Shown here: positions 38,016 through 47,344 of the stretch, piece by piece | Numbering within the stretch: position 1 is the first letter of the stretch | Layout: each line of letters begins with the position of its first letter | Origin: Castellaniella sp. | Lineage (GTDB): Bacteria; Pseudomonadota; Gammaproteobacteria; Burkholderiales; Burkholderiaceae_B | NCBI RefSeq assembly: GCF_034675845.1 | Contig: NZ_JAUCCU010000001.1 | Location: 1,736,001-1,800,000, forward strand | Reading direction: 5' to 3' | Length of the DNA stretch: 64,000 bases | Notes under the pieces: model-generated | Database searches by the model: none | Told to the model about the DNA's origin: nothing | Seen by the model: the letters and a program-made list of their open reading frames with translations, nothing else | Position numbers and translations under genes: made by a program

Positions 38016-38501
38016 TCAAAACGGAATATCGTCGTCCATATCAGCCAGGTTGGCAGCCGGTGCAGCAGCCGGTGCGGCAGGGCGTTGCTGTTGGGGCGCT
38101 CGGCGTGCCGGCGCTGGCGCCTGGGAAAACCCGGCGTCGCCGCTCGGCACGTCACTGACGGAATCGCGGCCACCCAGCATCTGCATCTGATCAGCGACGA
38201 TTTCCGTGCTGTAGCGGTCGGCACCGGTGTCCTTGTCCTGCCATTTGCGGGTTTTCAGGCGGCCTTCGACGTAGACGGAGCGGCCTTTGCGCAGGTATTC
38301 GCCGGCGATTTCAGCCAGGCGGTTATAAAAAACGACACGGTGCCATTCGGTTTCCTCGCGGCGGTCGCCGGAGGCTTTGTCTTTCCATTGGCTGGTGGTG
38401 GCGATAGAGACGTTACAGATGGCGGCGCCATCGGGGCTGTAGCGGACCTCCGGGTCGCGCCCCAGGTTGCCGACGAGGATGACTTTATTGACTGAGGCCA
38501 T
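38016..38501 (-). CDS. ssb: Single-stranded DNA-binding protein
   Basis: Protects single-stranded DNA and recruits replication and repair proteins. 161 residues from the ATG at 38501 (MASVNKVILVGNLGRDPEVR); the longer frame to 38681 is not homologous. OB fold at residues 1-110, then a flexible glutamine-, proline- and alanine-rich linker, then the acidic partner-binding tip DMDDDIPF. uvrA and the MFS gene, its usual neighbours, lie about 6 kb away beyond the dpp operon. Confidence 0.97.
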   Translation of the reverse strand: MASVNKVILVGNLGRDPEVRYSPDGAAICNVSIATTSQWKDKASGDRREETEWHRVVFYNRLAEIAGEYLRKGRSVYVEGRLKTRKWQDKDTGADRYSTEIVADQMQMLGGRDSVSDVPSGDAGFSQAPAPARRAPQQQRPAAPAAAPAANLADMDDDIPF

Positions 38502-38625
38502 GGTGGAATCCTGTGGTTTGAACAAAACATGGGTGCCATTATCGGGGATAGGCCCGGCGCTTGTCCCAGCGCAACTGGCAAAAGAGATATTATCGCCCAA
38601 GCGGGTAAACCCGATGTGACGAATC

Positions 38626-38657
38626 GGTGCCTGACCCCGGAATTGGTGTCTGACCCC
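38626..38657 (+). repeat. Two tandem copies of the GGTGYCTGACCCC motif
   Basis: GGTGCCTGACCCC (38626-38638) and GGTGTCTGACCCC (38645-38657), 19 bp apart start to start. The second is identical to the stem core of the hairpin at 7655-7703. It lies between ssb and hutI. Confidence 0.6.
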
Positions 38658-38692
38658 ATTTCTGGCTCGACTTTTGGGCAATAATCTGTTTG

Positions 38693-38704
38693 TTGTCTAT
38701 ACAA
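38693..38704. promoter_or_regulatory. Putative HutC operator upstream of hutI
   Basis: TTGTCTATACAA, a near-perfect palindrome resembling known HutC sites built on TGTATATACA, 13 bp before the hutI ATG. Position next to or over the promoter fits repression that is lifted by urocanate. Confidence 0.55.
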
Positions 38705-38717
38705 AAAGGACGCCATC

Positions 38718-39935
38718 ATGCTTGCGTCGCCCGCCCCGATTCTTTGGCAGAATTTACGCATAATCCCGTCTGGCTGGCAGGCAGGCCCCGTGCCGCTCTC
38801 GGACTTGGTCAGCGAAGGTCGGCGCATTGTCTGGCTGGGGGAAGCGGGTCAGGCGCCCGACCAGTATCAGGCGGCCAGCCGACACGATCTGGAGGGCGCC
38901 CTGGTCACCCCCGGTCTGATCGATTGCCACACCCATCTGGTGCATGGTGGTCAGCGGGCCGACGAGTTTGCCTTGCGGCTGGCGGGCGCCAACTACGAAG
39001 ACATTGCCCGCCAGGGAGGCGGCATCCTATCCAGTGTGCGGGCAACCCGTGCTGCGTCTGAAGATGTCTTGTTCGAGCAGGCGCTCAGGCGTCTGGACGC
39101 CTTGCGGGCCGAGGGCGTGACCGCCATCGAAATCAAGTCCGGTTATGGTCTGGATCTGGCTACCGAGCGCAAGATGCTGCAGGTGGCCCGCCGTTTGGCT
39201 CAAGCCCGCCCTGTGACCGTGCGCACTACATTCTTGGGGGCGCACGCCCTGCCGCCGGAATACGCAGGCCGGGCAGACGATTACATCACCCAGGTATGCG
39301 ATGTCATGCTGCCTGCCTTGCAGGAGGAAGGGCTGATCGACGCCGTGGATGTGTTCTGCGAGGGCATCGGCTTCAGCCTGACGCAGTCTGAACGCGTGCT
39401 GCAGGCCGCCACGCGACATGGCCTGCCCGTCAAGATGCATGCCGAACAATTATCCTTGCTGGGCGGCACAGCCTTGGCTGCCCGCTATGGGGCCTTGTCG
39501 GCAGACCACCTGGAGTGGCTGGACGAGGACGGCGTGCTGGCCATGCGCCAGGCCGGTATGGTGGCTGTGCTGCTGCCGGGTGCGTATTATTTTTTGCGGG
39601 ATACCCACCTGCCGCCGATTGATTTGCTGCGTCGCCATGGCGTGTCCATGGCCGTGGCGACCGACTGCAATCCGGGCACTTCACCGGCCACGTCGCTGTT
39701 GTTGATGATGAACATGGCTTGTACGCTATTCAAACTGACCGTGGCCGAAGTCCTGGACGGCGTTACCCGCCATGCTGCCGATGCCCTGGGGGCGCCAGAG
39801 GTCACGGGCCGCCTGGCGGTGGGGCATCTGGCGGATTTTGTTGTCTGGGATATCGACAGCCCGGCGGAGCTGGCCTACTGGATGGGCCTGCCGCGCTGTC
39901 GGTTGGTGGTGTGCCATGGGCAGGTGGTCGCCTAG
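38718..39935 (+). CDS. hutI: Imidazolonepropionase
   Basis: Third step of histidine degradation, opening the ring of 4-imidazolone-5-propanoate to N-formimino-L-glutamate. Amidohydrolase of 405 residues; metal ligands HTHLVHGG near residue 73, KSGYGLDLATERKML, HAEQLS and TDCNPGTSP. AAGGACG lies upstream of the ATG. Convergent with hutH; the stops overlap by 4 nt, so hutI is transcribed separately from hutHU, unlike the single-operon layout in many bacteria. Confidence 0.96.
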   Translation: MLASPAPILWQNLRIIPSGWQAGPVPLSDLVSEGRRIVWLGEAGQAPDQYQAASRHDLEGALVTPGLIDCHTHLVHGGQRADEFALRLAGANYEDIARQGGGILSSVRATRAASEDVLFEQALRRLDALRAEGVTAIEIKSGYGLDLATERKMLQVARRLAQARPVTVRTTFLGAHALPPEYAGRADDYITQVCDVMLPALQEEGLIDAVDVFCEGIGFSLTQSERVLQAATRHGLPVKMHAEQLSLLGGTALAARYGALSADHLEWLDEDGVLAMRQAGMVAVLLPGAYYFLRDTHLPPIDLLRRHGVSMAVATDCNPGTSPATSLLLMMNMACTLFKLTVAEVLDGVTRHAADALGAPEVTGRLAVGHLADFVVWDIDSPAELAYWMGLPRCRLVVCHGQVVA

Positions 39936-41449
39936 AGGCGGTAAGCGCCTTCCAGCACCCGCTGGCCGATGATGTCCAGGTCTGGCGCCAGCAGCCGGTC
40001 TTTGTCATAGAAGGCCACATCCTGGCGGATCTGGGCATGCAGCTTTTGCAGCGGGACGGATGTCTGCAGCGGCGCATGAAAATCAATTCCCTGGGCGGCG
40101 CACAGCAGTTCGATGCCCACGATATGCGCGGTGTTGCGCGCCATGTCGGTCAGTCGCCGAGCGGCAAATGTGGCCATGCTGACGTGGTCTTCCTGGTTGG
40201 CCGAGGTCGGCAGGCTGTCTACGCTGCCTGGGTGCGCCAGGGATTTGTTTTCCGACGCCAGGGCGGCCGCCGTTACATGGGCGATCATGAAACCGGAATT
40301 CAGTCCGGGTTCGGGCACTAGAAAGGGCGGCAGGCCGGAAATGCTGGCGTCGATCAACAAGGCCACCCGGCGTTCGGACAGGCCGCCGATTTCAGCAATG
40401 GCCAGCGCCAGCGTATCCGCCGCAAATGCAACCGGTTCGGCGTGGAAGTTGCCGCCTGAAATCACTTGGTCCGGCTGGCCGTCGCGCCCGGCAAACACCA
40501 GGGGGTTGTCGGTGACCGCATTGGCCTCCGTCAGCAGCGTCCCGGTGGCCTGCGCCATCAGATCGTGGATGGCGCCCATGACCTGCGGCTGGCAGCGTAG
40601 GCTGTAGGGGTCCTGGACTTTATTGTCCGACACCAGATGAGACTGGCGGATGGCGCTGCCCGACAGCAAAGCCCGGTAGCGTTGCGCGACTTTGATCTGG
40701 CCCGGCTGGCCGCGGATTTCATGCACACGCGGGTCGAATGGCGCATCGCTGCCCTTGGCGGCATCCACGCTGAGCGCCCCGGCCAGCACGGCGCTGTCGA
40801 ACAGGTGTTCAGCCAGGAAGAGTCCATGCAGGGCCAACGCGGTGGAGACCTGGGTGCCGTTGATCAGCGCCAGGCCTTCCTTGGCGGCCAGACGGATGGG
40901 GGTGATGCCGGCCAGTGCCAGGGCTTGGTCGGCGGGCAGCCACTGGCCGTCGTGGCCAATCAGGCCTTCACCGATCAAGGCCAGCGTCATGTGCGATAGC
41001 GGCGCGAGGTCGCCCGATGCCCCCACCGAGCCTTTTTCCGGAATATGCGGGATCAGACCGGCATTGAAAATTTGCAGCAAAGTCAGCACGACGTTGGATC
41101 GGATGCCCGAGTAGCCGCGAGCCAGGCTGGCCACCTTCATGGCGATCAGCAGGCGCGCGACGCGGGCATCCAGCGGCTGTCCGACGCCGACGGAGTGCGA
41201 CAGGATCAGATTGCGTTGCAGGTCTTCCAACTGATGGTCGGGGATGCGGGTCTGGGCCAGCTTGCCAAAGCCCGTGTTGATGCCATAGGCCGGGTCGCCC
41301 CGATCGATGATGGCCTGCACGATGGCGGCCGAGGCATCCATGTCATGGACAGCCTGGTCGGGCAGGGATAGCGTCACGTCGCCGTGCCATATCTGGCGCA
41401 GGATGGTCAGGTCCAGGGCACCGGGATTTAAGATCAACTGCTGGGTCAT
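39932..41449 (-). CDS. hutH: Histidine ammonia-lyase
   Basis: First step of histidine degradation, L-histidine to trans-urocanate and ammonia. The 505-residue protein contains the A144-S145-G146 triad (GSVGASGDLAPLSH) that cyclises to the MIO cofactor, the catalytic tyrosine region (AYGINTGFGKLA near residue 54) and the C-terminal TSANQEDHVSM. Transcribed after hutU across a 72-bp gap. Confidence 0.97.
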   Translation of the reverse strand: MTQQLILNPGALDLTILRQIWHGDVTLSLPDQAVHDMDASAAIVQAIIDRGDPAYGINTGFGKLAQTRIPDHQLEDLQRNLILSHSVGVGQPLDARVARLLIAMKVASLARGYSGIRSNVVLTLLQIFNAGLIPHIPEKGSVGASGDLAPLSHMTLALIGEGLIGHDGQWLPADQALALAGITPIRLAAKEGLALINGTQVSTALALHGLFLAEHLFDSAVLAGALSVDAAKGSDAPFDPRVHEIRGQPGQIKVAQRYRALLSGSAIRQSHLVSDNKVQDPYSLRCQPQVMGAIHDLMAQATGTLLTEANAVTDNPLVFAGRDGQPDQVISGGNFHAEPVAFAADTLALAIAEIGGLSERRVALLIDASISGLPPFLVPEPGLNSGFMIAHVTAAALASENKSLAHPGSVDSLPTSANQEDHVSMATFAARRLTDMARNTAHIVGIELLCAAQGIDFHAPLQTSVPLQKLHAQIRQDVAFYDKDRLLAPDLDIIGQRVLEGAYRL

Positions 41450-41521
41450 TTTTCTTCACCTGTTGTTGTGGCCATGATATTCCCCCGGCGCAGGTCTGGG
41501 GCGTACCGCAGGCCGCTTGAT

Positions 41522-43236
41522 TCAGTCGGCGCTGGCCAGCATGGGCAGATTCAACCCGAAAGATCGGGCGGTTTCAATGGCCAGCGGGTAGCCCGCATCG
41601 GCATGGCGCATGACGCCACTGCCGCAATCATTGATCAATACGCGTTCCAGCCGCCGGGCGGCGGCATCGGTGCCGTCGGCCACGATCACCATGCCGGCAT
41701 GCTGGCTGTAGCCCATGCCCACCCCACCGCCGTGGTGCAACGATACCCAACTGGCGCCGCCCGCCGTGTTCAGAAGGGCGTTCAGCAAAGGCCAGTCGGA
41801 TACAGCATCGGTGCCGTCGCGCATGGCCTCGGTCTCGCGGTTGGGGCTGGCCACCGATCCTGTGTCCAGATGATCCCGGCCAATCACAATGGGCGCCTTG
41901 AGTTCACCCGTGCGGACCATGTCATTGAAGGCCAGTCCGGCCCGATGGCGCTCGCCCAGGCCCAGCCAGCAGATGCGGGCGGGCAGGCCCTGGAAGGCGA
42001 TGCGTTCGTGCGCCATGTCCAGCCACTGGATCATGTGGTGGTTGTCGGGAAACAATTCTTTGAGCTTGCGGTCTGTGGCGTAGATGTCTTGTGGGTCGCC
42101 CGACAGCGCCACCCAGCGGAATGGCCCCTTGCCCTCGCAAAACAGAGGGCGGATGTAGGCAGGGACAAAGCCCGGGAAATCGAAGGCGTTGTGGATGCCT
42201 TCATCGTAGGCGACCTGGCGGATATTGTTGCCGTAATCCACGGTGGGAATACCCAGGGCATGCAGGTCCAGCATGGCCTGCACATGGCGTGCGCAGGACT
42301 GTGCGGCCTCGGCCCGCAGGCGGGTGTGTTGTGCCGGATCGGCCTGGGCGGCCTGCCATTGCTCGACGGTCCAGTTTGATGGCAGATAGCCATGGATCAG
42401 GTCGTGGGCCGAGGTTTGGTCGGTCACCAGGTCTGGCCGTGGTCCGCCGGTCTGGGCGCGGCGGGCGATTTCCGGCAGGATATCGGCGGCATTGCCCAGC
42501 AAGCCGATGGAGACGGCTTCTTGGCGGGCCGTGTGCTCGGCGATCATGGCCAGGGCCTCGTCCAGGTCGCGTGCCTGCCGGTCCAGATAGCGTGTGCGCA
42601 GGCGAAAATCAATATGCGCTTGCTGGCATTCGATGGTCAGTGAACAAGCCCCGGCAAAGCTGGCGGCCAGCGGCTGCGCACCGCCCATGCCGCCCAGGCC
42701 TGCGGTCACGATCCAGCGTCCGGCAAACGAGCCGCCAAAATGCTGGCGGCCCGCTTCGATGAAGGTCTCGTAGGTGCCTTGCACAATGCCCTGGCTGCCA
42801 ATGTAGATCCAGCTGCCCGCCGTCATTTGGCCGTACATGAACAGGCGGCCTGGTCCAATTCGCTGAATTTTTCCCAGGTGGCCCACTTGGGGACCAGGTT
42901 GGAGTTGGCCAGCAGCACGCGCGGGGCATCGCGATGTGTCTTGAACACACCCACTGGCTTGCCCGACTGCACCAGCAGGGTTTCGTCCTCTTTCAGCGTG
43001 CGCAGGCTGGCCAGGATGGCGTCGTAGCATGCCCAGTCGCGCGCCGCCCGGCCAATGCCGCCATAGACCACCAGATGCTTGGGGTTTTCCGCCACGGCCG
43101 GGTCCAGATTGTTCTGGATCATGCGATAGGCCGCTTCGATCGTCCAGTTGTGACAATGCAGTTGCGTGCCAGTCGGGGCGTGGATTTCACGGCTGGCATC
43201 GTAGCGTGGGTCGCTGGCATGGGGGGGTGTGCTCAT
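41522..43236 (-). pseudogene. hutU: Urocanate hydratase with a single-base frameshift
   Basis: Second step of histidine degradation, urocanate to imidazolonepropionate using tightly bound NAD. The N-terminal ~128 residues (MSTPPHASDPRYDASREI... to WATWEKFSELDQA) are in one frame; from LFMYGQMTAGSWIYIGSQGI the protein continues in another to the normal C-terminus. One base is missing near 42846-42851 (plus strand GGCGGC region). Correcting it gives about 571 residues, close to the usual 555-560. The C-terminal part keeps the NAD-binding glycines (GGLGGMGGAQP) and GLGERHRAGLAFND. Either recently inactivated, which would block histidine use, or a sequence error. Confidence 0.85.
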
Positions 43237-43256
43237 CGAGGTCTCCTGTTGGTTTT

Positions 43257-43268
43257 ATGTATATACAT
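43257..43268. promoter_or_regulatory. Putative HutC operator between hutU and the FMN dehydrogenase gene
   Basis: ATGTATATACAT, a perfect 12-bp palindrome 20 bp upstream of hutU and 174 bp upstream of the divergent gene. Matches the TGTATATACA core of HutC sites. Confidence 0.6.
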
Positions 43269-43442
43269 TTAGATAGTAGAAAAAAGACTGTCTTGCTGCA
43301 AGCATTGCTTTGGTTTCGGCTGCGGGGCACAAGAATGTTCGGCGTTGAGCGTATAAAGGCCAGGCTGAACCCGTAAACTGCATCTTTGGCCAGGAGCGTC
43401 TGCGACGCCCGGGCGAGTATCGACAATGCAACCGGAGGCGCC

Positions 43443-44600
43443 ATGCCCAGTCTTGAAAAAATGACCTGTGTGGAGGACTTCCAGCGCCTGGCCAGACGCC
43501 GTGTGCCGCGCATGTTCTATGACTATGTCGATAGCGGCTCATGGACCGAGCAGACATACCGCGCCAATAGCGCCGACCTGCAGCGCTTGCGCTTTCGCCA
43601 GCGGGTCGCGCTGGATATTGCACACCGGGATTTGCGCACTACCGTGTTGGGAAGCACCCAGGCGATGCCGGTCATTCTGGCCCCCACGGGGCTGACCGGC
43701 ATGCAATGGGCGGATGGTGAAATTCTTGCGGCGCGTGCCGCACAACATGCGGGCATTCCCTTTACGCTGTCCACCATGAGCATCTGCTCGATCGAGGATG
43801 TGGCCGCCCAAACGCAGCAGCCTTTCTGGTTCCAGTTGTACGTCATGCGGGATCGCGACTTTATCGGCGACCTGATCGATCGGGCCAAAGCGGCGGGCTG
43901 CTCGGCCCTGATGGTGACGCTGGATCTGCAGGTGCTGGGACAGCGGCATAAAGACATTAAAAATGGCTTGTCCACGCCGCCGCGCCCTACCTTGGCCAAT
44001 TTGCTGAATCTGGCGGGCAAGCCTCGCTGGTGCTGGCACATGCTGCAGACGCGTCGGCGCGGGTTCGGCAATATCCTGGGCCATGCGAAAGGCGTCAGCG
44101 ACCTGCATTCTTTATCCACCTGGACGGCAGAGCAATTCGACCCGACACTCAGTTGGGCGGATCTGGAATGGATCAAGCGGCGCTGGGGCGGCAAGCTGAT
44201 TGTCAAAGGGGTGCTGGATGCGCAGGATGCCCGGCATGCGGTGGATGCGGGGGTGGATGGCCTGATTGTGTCCAATCACGGCGGTCGACAACTGGATGGC
44301 GCGCCATCCACGATTGCCGCCTTGCCGGCGATCGTGGATGCGGTGGGGTCCCAGACTGAAGTCCTGCTGGACGGCGGCATTCGCAGTGGACAGGATGTGC
44401 TGCGCGCTTTGGCGCTGGGCGCCCGGGCGGTGCTGATTGGCCGCGCTTTTTTATATGCCTTGGGCGCGATGGGCCAACCCGGTGTGCAACGCTGTCTGGA
44501 ACTGATTGCCAATGAACTCAGTGTATCGATGGCCTTTTGCGGTCGCACCAGGATGCAGGATGTGGACGCATCCATTCTGCTGAATCCGGATATTTTTTAA
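43443..44600 (+). CDS. FMN-dependent alpha-hydroxy-acid dehydrogenase (LldD family)
   Basis: Oxidises an L-2-hydroxy acid, most often L-lactate, to the keto acid. Start at 43443 with GGAGG upstream; 385 residues, the usual family length. FMN and substrate residues: PVILAPTGLTGM (~77-87), QLYVMRDR (~131-138), K255, catalytic His279 with SNHGGRQLDG and the arginine after it, and DGGIRSGQDVLRALALGA with IGRAFLY. It lies between hutU (divergent) and hutC (convergent) and may share the HutC site, so a role linked to histidine use is possible but not shown. L-lactate, mandelate or another 2-hydroxy acid cannot be distinguished here. Confidence 0.88.
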   Translation: MPSLEKMTCVEDFQRLARRRVPRMFYDYVDSGSWTEQTYRANSADLQRLRFRQRVALDIAHRDLRTTVLGSTQAMPVILAPTGLTGMQWADGEILAARAAQHAGIPFTLSTMSICSIEDVAAQTQQPFWFQLYVMRDRDFIGDLIDRAKAAGCSALMVTLDLQVLGQRHKDIKNGLSTPPRPTLANLLNLAGKPRWCWHMLQTRRRGFGNILGHAKGVSDLHSLSTWTAEQFDPTLSWADLEWIKRRWGGKLIVKGVLDAQDARHAVDAGVDGLIVSNHGGRQLDGAPSTIAALPAIVDAVGSQTEVLLDGGIRSGQDVLRALALGARAVLIGRAFLYALGAMGQPGVQRCLELIANELSVSMAFCGRTRMQDVDASILLNPDIF

Positions 44601-44682
44601 TTTTAAGATGCCTGATCTGCGCTGAACTCGTATCAATGCCTTCGGAGTCCGTCCGCAGGCTTGGTGGGCCGCAGACTGCGTC

Positions 44683-45414
44683 TTAAATTTTCCCGGCCAG
44701 CTTATATCGGTTTCCGGGATACCACATCACCGCCTGCGAGGTAAATGCATCGCTGGAAAACGTGACGCGATCCAGCACCAGACAGGGTTGATCCAACGGG
44801 ATATCCAACGGCTCGGCTGTGTCGGCGGATGGCAGCTTCACTTCGATCGTGTACAGCCCGGTTGGGTCGGGGGCGACACGCATCAAATACTCATTGGGCG
44901 TCATCTGAGACCAGTCCTGCTGCAGGTACTCTGGTACGCGACGGGCATCCACCAGCCGGTCTTCCAACTGGATGGGGATCTCGTTTTCGTAGTGGATGAT
45001 CAGGGAATGAAATAAAGGGGCGCCAGCCCGCAGGCGAAAGCGTTTGGCCTGAGCGGATGAGGCCTGGAGCTGCTGCAATTGCAGCACCTTGCACGAGTGC
45101 TGGTGTCCACGATCCCGGATGTCCTGTGCAATGCTGCGGATTTCGATCAGGGTGGCTGGGATTTTGGCGGGTGCCACATAGGTGCCCGAACCCTGATAGC
45201 GCAGCAGCACCTGGTCGGCAGTCAGTTCACGCAGTGCCCGGTGCACGGTCATGCGCGACACGCTGAATTGCTTGCACAGAGCCAATTCGGTGGGGATGAC
45301 TGCGCCTTCAGTCCATATACCGCTGCGGATTTGCTGCAATACATAGTTCTTGATGCGCTGATACGCGGGTATCGCCCCTGCTGTGCGTTGAGAGGCCTGG
45401 GCCTGGCGAGGCAT
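44683..45414 (-). CDS. hutC: Histidine utilisation repressor, GntR/HutC family
   Basis: A 243-residue repressor. Residues ~15-85 are the GntR winged helix-turn-helix (YQRIKNYVLQQIRSG, TELALCKQFSVSRMTVHRAL); residues ~95-240 the UTRA ligand domain that binds urocanate. HutC subfamily signs include PIQLEDRLVDARRVPEYLQQDW and TPNEYLM. It is next to the hut genes but on its own transcript. Its likely targets are the palindromes at 38693 and 43257 and perhaps 37859. I see no obvious site before hutC itself. Confidence 0.92.
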   Translation of the reverse strand: MPRQAQASQRTAGAIPAYQRIKNYVLQQIRSGIWTEGAVIPTELALCKQFSVSRMTVHRALRELTADQVLLRYQGSGTYVAPAKIPATLIEIRSIAQDIRDRGHQHSCKVLQLQQLQASSAQAKRFRLRAGAPLFHSLIIHYENEIPIQLEDRLVDARRVPEYLQQDWSQMTPNEYLMRVAPDPTGLYTIEVKLPSADTAEPLDIPLDQPCLVLDRVTFSSDAFTSQAVMWYPGNRYKLAGKI

Positions 45415-45692
45415 ACGCTGCTTCCTGTGTATCGAACGCGCTCTATTCTAGTCGGTGCGCTCGGGATCGTCGGTCGATACGCTAGGTGTTTTCCCGACTC
45501 ATCCGCATGGCTTAAGCAAAATCCCTAGGGTTAACCCAGGATTATGCGTGAAACTTAAACCCCCTTATCGGGCTATTCCTATAGCTCATGTGGCGGGCCT
45601 TCGGTACATTGCATCAAACCGTTTGATCAGCGCCTTGGCCATATCGGGCCACGGGTACTCCAAACATATTGAAAATCTCTTTGGAGACAACC
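45415..45692. promoter_or_regulatory. 278-bp region upstream of the purine-type permease
   Basis: Contains CTAGGGTTAAC (45525-45535, within ATCCCTAGGGTTAACCCAGG, which holds the palindrome GGGTTAACCC). The same 11-mer occurs inverted in the leader of the LysR gene at 61884-61894. No riboswitch fold or clear promoter is recognised. Confidence 0.4.
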
Positions 45693-47177
45693 ATGAGCAA
45701 ATCCGTTGCCCCGGTCGATGAGGTCTTGCCGATGGGCCAGCTCACCGCGCTGGGATTGCAGCACGTGCTGGTCATGTATGCGGGTGCCGTCGCAGTGCCC
45801 CTGATCATTGGCCGCGCCCTGAACCTCGATTCGCACGAGGTATCCCTGCTGATTGCCGCCGACCTGTTTGCCTGCGGTATTGCCACCATCATTCAGTCGA
45901 TGGGCGCCACCCAGTGGTTTGGGATCAAGCTGCCCGTCATTATGGGGGTCAGCTTTGCCCCGGTGGGGCCCATGCTTCATATTGCCAACAGCAATCCTGG
46001 CCATGAAGGTGCCCAGCTATTGTTTGGCACCATTATTGCGGCGGGGATCATCACCATCATCATTGCGCCCTGGGTCAGCAAGCTGCTGCGGTTTTTCCCG
46101 CCTGTGGTGACGGGCACGATTATTGCCATCATCGGCATCACCTTGATGCGGGTCGGGATCAACTGGATTTTCGGCAATCCCTTCGGCCCCACCGCGCCGT
46201 CCGTGGTTGATCCGAATTACACCGAGTGGCTGAATAATATCCAGGCGGCTTCGGGGGCGCCCGGGTCGCCGCTGACTGCCGTGCCAAAGGGCCTGTCGAT
46301 TGTGCCCACTGTGCCCAACCCAAGATATGCCGACCTGACCGGTGTGGGGATTGCCGCTGCCGTCCTGGTATCCATTTTGCTGATTGCCAAGTTCTGCAAG
46401 GGCTTTCTGGCCAATATTGCCGTGCTGCTGGGCATTGTCGTGGGCGCTGTGATCGCGACGTCCATGGGCATCATGAATTTCGACAAAGTCGCCAAGGCCG
46501 ACTGGGTCGATATTGTTCTGCCCTTTCACTTCGGCATGCCGAAATTCGACTTCTGGATGATTTTGACCATGACGCTGGTCATGATCGTCATCCTGATCGA
46601 ATCCACCGGCATGTTCCTGGCCCTGGCCGACATGACGGGCAAGGAAATCAAGCAAAAGGACCTGGCGCGCGGCCTGCGTACCGATGGTCTGGGTACTTTG
46701 ATCGGCGGGATCTTCAATACCTTCCCGTATTCCAGCTTCTCGCAGAACGTCGGGCTGGTGGCCGTGACCGGCGTGCGTAGCCGTTATGTCTGCGTGGCCA
46801 GTGGCGTGATTCTGCTGGTGCTGGGCCTGCTGCCAAAGCTTGCCGCTCTGGTCGAGTCCCTGCCCACCGTCGTCTTGGGGGGGGCGGGTCTGGTCATGTT
46901 CGGCATGGTGACTGCGACGGGTATCCGCATCCTGGGTGGCGTGGACTTCAAGGACAACCGCAATAACGCCATGATCGTCGCCATTTCCATCGGCATGGGC
47001 ATGATCCCCGTGGTCGCCCCCAAGTTCCTGCAATGGACCCCGCATGCAATCCATCCCTTGATCGAGTCCGGGATTTTGCTGACCTCGTTGTCCGCTGTCG
47101 TGCTCAACGTCTTCTTCAATGGCGCTCCGCATGACACCAAGGCAGCCGTCGAGGCCGCCAAACACGCCGAAGCCTGA
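45693..47177 (+). CDS. NCS2-family nucleobase:cation symporter (uric acid/xanthine type)
   Basis: A 494-residue inner membrane carrier with about fourteen helices. Start at the ATG at 45693 after TTGGAG; a TTG eight codons upstream is also in frame. Family signatures: GLQHVLVMYAGAVAVPLIIG in helix 1, the conserved ESTGMFLALADMTG (helix 8), and NVGLVAVTGVRSR, the QNxGxxxxTxxxSR-type motif of purine permeases. The glutamate and valine-rich context favours urate or xanthine over uracil, but specificity is an inference. Preceded by a 278-bp intergenic region. Confidence 0.9.
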   Translation: MSKSVAPVDEVLPMGQLTALGLQHVLVMYAGAVAVPLIIGRALNLDSHEVSLLIAADLFACGIATIIQSMGATQWFGIKLPVIMGVSFAPVGPMLHIANSNPGHEGAQLLFGTIIAAGIITIIIAPWVSKLLRFFPPVVTGTIIAIIGITLMRVGINWIFGNPFGPTAPSVVDPNYTEWLNNIQAASGAPGSPLTAVPKGLSIVPTVPNPRYADLTGVGIAAAVLVSILLIAKFCKGFLANIAVLLGIVVGAVIATSMGIMNFDKVAKADWVDIVLPFHFGMPKFDFWMILTMTLVMIVILIESTGMFLALADMTGKEIKQKDLARGLRTDGLGTLIGGIFNTFPYSSFSQNVGLVAVTGVRSRYVCVASGVILLVLGLLPKLAALVESLPTVVLGGAGLVMFGMVTATGIRILGGVDFKDNRNNAMIVAISIGMGMIPVVAPKFLQWTPHAIHPLIESGILLTSLSAVVLNVFFNGAPHDTKAAVEAAKHAEA

Positions 47178-47192
47178 TCGCTAGCATCGGTG

Positions 47193-47232
47193 GGGGCTGG
47201 CCACAGCACAGTGCTGTGGCCAGCCCCTTTTT
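47193..47232 (+). terminator. Strong Rho-independent terminator of the permease gene
   Basis: Arms GGGGCTGGCCACAGCAC (47193-47209) and its exact complement (47211-47227), then TTTTT (47228-47232). It lies 16 bp past the stop. Confidence 0.93.
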
Positions 47233-47344
47233 GCATTGCCTGCACCTCTGCAGTGCCGAGATTTCACTACCCTGCTTGCTAGATTGTTAAAATGCCGTGA
47301 TCAGCAGCTAATCCTGGCTAAAAATCTTCATGCCTAGAACATCC

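Noticed and set aside
45415..45692. Purine riboswitch before the permease gene
   Set aside because: I cannot find the conserved three-helix purine aptamer; only a short palindrome is visible.
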